From NCBI RefSeq assembly GCF_011683955.1, contig NZ_JAAQPI010000002.1:1-64000 (forward strand): a stretch of DNA of 64,000 nucleotides, given 5' to 3'. Source of the DNA: Pseudomaricurvus alkylphenolicus (GTDB lineage: Bacteria > Pseudomonadota > Gammaproteobacteria > Pseudomonadales > Cellvibrionaceae). Made by a program: the position numbers and the translations under genes. The notes beneath the pieces were generated by a model, which was not told the DNA's origin, did no database searches, and saw only the letters and a list, made by a program, of their open reading frames with translations. Shown here in pieces: positions 61,456 through 64,000 of the stretch (the first letter of the stretch is position 1; the number at the start of each line of letters is the position of its first letter).

Positions 61456-63750
61456 TTAGAAGGAGTAGCTGATGGATGCACCAATGGTTCTTGGACGATT
61501 ACGTACCGTGGGGTCGGAGCCGGAGAATGCGAAAGCGATCGCATCGTTATAGCCGTAAATCGCTTCTTCATCCGTAGCGTTATCTACGAACAATACCGCC
61601 TCCCAACCGTCTTCGCTGGTGTAACCGGCGCGCAGGTCCAGAATAGAGTAGTCCGGACGAACGTTACCGGAGTCAATACCGGAGCCGGAAACGTCGTCGC
61701 TGGCTTTACCTGGCAACTCGAGGGTTTCGTCAACGTAGTTGTATGTACCCACAATGAAGAACTCACCGTTCTTAGCTGGAATGACATAATCGAGAGAAAG
61801 GTTGTAGGTCCACTCAGGTACATCGGCAAGCAGGTCACCGTCCTCAATACCCGCTGAAGGTACATCTTCTTTAAAGGTAGCGTCGATGTAACCCAGACCG
61901 GCACTCAAGGTAAGATTTTCGCTCAGTGCAGCAGTTAGCTCCAGCTCAACACCAGTACTCTCAGCTTCACCAATATTGGCAGTAAAGTTATTACCGCAAA
62001 CCCCACTGGTCGTAACGACCTGCTGGATGTCTTCCCACTTGACCCGGTATATCGCACCATTGAAGCGGACTGCACCACCACCAATCATGGACTTCCAACC
62101 AACCTCGGCATTTTTAACCTCATCACCTTCGTAGGCACCGGGATCAGAAACACCCAGAGCAATCAGGTCGTTATTACAGGCAAAACCCACAGGTTCATTG
62201 GGATCTTCGCTGCGAGGAATCACACGGTTGATACCACCGGGGCGAGTACCGTCGGACATAGTGGCGTAAACCTGGCTATCTTCGTTGATGTGATAGGTCA
62301 GGGTTACTTTGGAGTTAAGATCATCATCACTGAGCTTGGCATCGCGAACGTTGGCTGTAGTGCGATCACCACCGGTAAAGGCCCAACCCCAGTTTTCCTC
62401 CTTGGAGTGATAATCATAGTCAAGAGATCTGAGACCCAACGTCAGTACCAGCTGGTCAGTAATATCGTAGGTAACCTCACCAAAGAATGCAGTTTCCTCA
62501 TATTCCTGCAACTTTTGCGTATTAGCCAGGCCGAACTCGCTCAACGCATCCCAACCACGCATCATCCGATAGCCGGAATCAGACTCGGCTTCCTTTTGGT
62601 AGGCGCCAATTAGCCATTGCAGGGGAGAGTCGTTGTTTGAGGACAGACGCGCTTCAATGGTCTCATCATCAAGTTCAACGTCTTCATCAGAGAAAGCGGC
62701 ATTTGGAGGATCAATGCCAATCAGGCTGTAACCATCGGAAATGTCTTCAGCGTTGGTGAATTCACGATCCACTTTCGACCAGCTCACCAACAGCGAGAAT
62801 CCATCGAAGTCGTGACCATAGGTCAGGTTGGTCATGGTGAATTCGTCTTCGAATGGCTCCTTGGCATCGAAGGGAGAGCCCTGCTCAAGATCTCGGAGCG
62901 GACCATCGAAATTCGGTTTGCCATCCATCTCAGTTTTCTGAGTAAAGACATATGGCTGAATGTAAGCATTATCACCTAACTCAACTCGCAACGCCGCTCG
63001 TACCGAGGTGGTTTCTTCACTGTTCACGTTGTCGGCAAATTCTTCGCCGGTGTTGCTGTTGATACGGTCGATATAACCATCAGTATCGGTGTAAGAACCC
63101 ACTACGCGAAGAGCCGCTTTTTCACCCAGCGGTGCATTTACGACACCATTGAGCTTGTGGTTCAGATCACCATCTTTGGTGGAGGACATTTCGGCCTGAA
63201 CCTTACCTTCAAACTCACCGATCACAGGCTGGCGGGTAATCAAACGCACGGTACCACCCATGGAGCTGGACCCGTACAAAGTACCCTGGGGACCACGCAG
63301 GACTTCCACCCGCTCCAGGTCGTACATCTTGGGATCAACGATCGCCTGGGCGAAGGAAGTGGAAGAACCGGACGAAATAGTGGAAACCGGCATCTCATCA
63401 ATATAGAAGCTCACGGTTGGCGCAACGCCAGTCGCAGCAGATACACCACGAATGTTGAGCTTGGTACGGCCTGGGCCGGAGGAACGCAGCGACAGCGAAG
63501 GTACACTGGTGGCAATATCAGCGAAATCAGTCGCGCCAACGCGCTCCAGGCTATCGCCAGTCATCGCCGAGATACTCATGGAAACGTCTTGCAACGTCTC
63601 AGAACGCTTGGTGGCTGTAACCACGACCTCTTCCAGCGTAAGGCCGCCCTTGTCCTGCGCCTGTACACCCGATGCCAATACCGCACCGATACAAGCCGGC
63701 AGAACAGACCGCAAAAATCGATTTTTCATATTCTTGTGACTCTGGGACAT
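61456..63750 (-). CDS. TonB-dependent outer-membrane receptor
   Basis: This is a 764-residue outer-membrane transporter. A signal peptide (to VQAQ, about residue 32) is followed by the TonB box region LEEVVVTATKRSETLQDV. A plug domain (about 45–165) contains VEVLRGPQGTLYGSSSMGGTVRLIT. A 22-stranded beta-barrel ends in SISYSF with a terminal Phe. The start at 63750 has AGGAG 7 bases upstream; 22 earlier in-frame codons are unlikely. Its style resembles the large receptor family of Cellvibrionales and sphingomonads that takes up siderophores, vitamins or glycans. No linked TonB, hydrolase or regulator gene shows the substrate. Confidence 0.95.
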   Translation of the reverse strand: MSQSHKNMKNRFLRSVLPACIGAVLASGVQAQDKGGLTLEEVVVTATKRSETLQDVSMSISAMTGDSLERVGATDFADIATSVPSLSLRSSGPGRTKLNIRGVSAATGVAPTVSFYIDEMPVSTISSGSSTSFAQAIVDPKMYDLERVEVLRGPQGTLYGSSSMGGTVRLITRQPVIGEFEGKVQAEMSSTKDGDLNHKLNGVVNAPLGEKAALRVVGSYTDTDGYIDRINSNTGEEFADNVNSEETTSVRAALRVELGDNAYIQPYVFTQKTEMDGKPNFDGPLRDLEQGSPFDAKEPFEDEFTMTNLTYGHDFDGFSLLVSWSKVDREFTNAEDISDGYSLIGIDPPNAAFSDEDVELDDETIEARLSSNNDSPLQWLIGAYQKEAESDSGYRMMRGWDALSEFGLANTQKLQEYEETAFFGEVTYDITDQLVLTLGLRSLDYDYHSKEENWGWAFTGGDRTTANVRDAKLSDDDLNSKVTLTYHINEDSQVYATMSDGTRPGGINRVIPRSEDPNEPVGFACNNDLIALGVSDPGAYEGDEVKNAEVGWKSMIGGGAVRFNGAIYRVKWEDIQQVVTTSGVCGNNFTANIGEAESTGVELELTAALSENLTLSAGLGYIDATFKEDVPSAGIEDGDLLADVPEWTYNLSLDYVIPAKNGEFFIVGTYNYVDETLELPGKASDDVSGSGIDSGNVRPDYSILDLRAGYTSEDGWEAVLFVDNATDEEAIYGYNDAIAFAFSGSDPTVRNRPRTIGASISYSF

Positions 63751-63861
63751 GATGTGCTCCTCTTCGGAATAATCCCCAGGTATCGGGGATATTATTATTT
63801 TCCCTATTAAACTCATGGTTGATAGCGCAACGAAATGCTTCCTATCGAAGTAAGTTATAGA

Positions 63862-63902
63862 CCATATTGCTCAAATTTCACGCAAATTTTTCCGCAATAT
63901 GG
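63862..63902. promoter_or_regulatory. Spaced inverted repeat upstream of the receptor gene
   Basis: CCATATTGC (63862–63870) and GCAATATGG (63894–63902) are perfect 9-bp inverted arms separated by 23 bp. The spacer is A/T-rich and contains two CAAATTT copies. A -10-like TATAAC (minus strand, about 63854–63859) sits just downstream of it. The layout fits an operator for a regulator bound as a dimer or tetramer, about 110 bp before the receptor start. It is unproven. Confidence 0.4.
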
Positions 63903-64000
63903 CCAGCCCCATGCAAAGTCTGGTGCCACAACCGTGGCAGCCAGCCACCTCGAATTGGCTACTTCTCGTCTTGCTATCTGATACCTACGAAGCAATCACC

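Noticed and set aside
2075-64000. CRISPR arrays, transposases, integrases, prophage or defence clusters
   Set aside because: No spaced direct repeats and no such protein signatures were seen on either strand.

Overview
The window looks like a contiguous stretch of a marine or soil gammaproteobacterial chromosome. I would place it near Cellvibrionales or pseudomonads. The reasons are the gene order 16S rRNA–tyrS–mepM–anmK–erpA–bactofilin–DUF6776–argC, which matches the block I know from Pseudomonas, the Pseudomonas-type order nrdR–ribD–ribE–ribBA–ribH–nusB–thiL–pgpA, and a TonB-dependent receptor with a Cellvibrionales-style N-terminus. The placement is inference; the 16S fragment is only 60 bases. 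Nearly all genes are chromosomal housekeeping genes. I see no transposase, integrase, phage gene, CRISPR array, toxin cluster or obvious genomic island.

Layout. 1–530: 5' end of a 16S rRNA gene (minus) with leader and two consensus promoters exactly 100 bp apart. 560–10105: tyrS, cell-wall recycling (mepM, anmK), an exported DsrE-like protein, erpA, bactofilin, argC, a CLC chloride protein and hemJ. 10176–12348: thiD and hemL. 12369–18266: a PilZ protein, a DUF1631 protein, an LpoP-like lipoprotein and PBP1b (mrcB). 18327–24674: a PAS-GGDEF-EAL protein, a DUF2333 protein, a PCu(A)C copper chaperone, a LapD-like degenerate c-di-GMP receptor and a TPR lipoprotein. 24792–29234: dsbD, aroQ, accB and accC. 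29378–37573: a LysR regulator, then a long minus-strand riboflavin/thiamine/NusB cluster. 37663–39624: a DyP peroxidase with a GlxA-type regulator. 39753–43544: polyphosphate kinase and exopolyphosphatase behind a Pho-box-like site. 43716–48874: a CPA2 antiporter, an SGNH hydrolase, a double-receiver HD-GYP protein and an XRE regulator. 49029–53721: a three-domain LplT/PlsC/adenylation-like fusion, a 2-hydroxyacid dehydrogenase and a truncated hemoglobin. 53722–57430: palindromic repeats, ETF-quinone oxidoreductase and a short MalT-like regulator. 57451–64000: glyA, a Rieske oxygenase, smpB, a LysE exporter and a TonB-dependent receptor.

How the genes fit together. Cyclic-di-GMP signalling recurs: one probably catalytic GGDEF-EAL protein, one degenerate LapD-like receptor, one HD-GYP protein with a pseudo-receiver and one PilZ protein translationally coupled to a DUF1631 protein. 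Cell-envelope work recurs too (MepM, AnmK, PBP1b with its likely activator, bactofilin, the lysophospholipid transport/acylation fusion). I found no convincing wholly new system. The points most worth a second look are the fusion protein with a truncated adenylation domain, the CLC protein with a channel-like residue, the pseudo-receiver HD-GYP protein, the LapD-like receptor without a nearby lapG, the Pho-box-like site before ppk, and a small family of intergenic palindromes.
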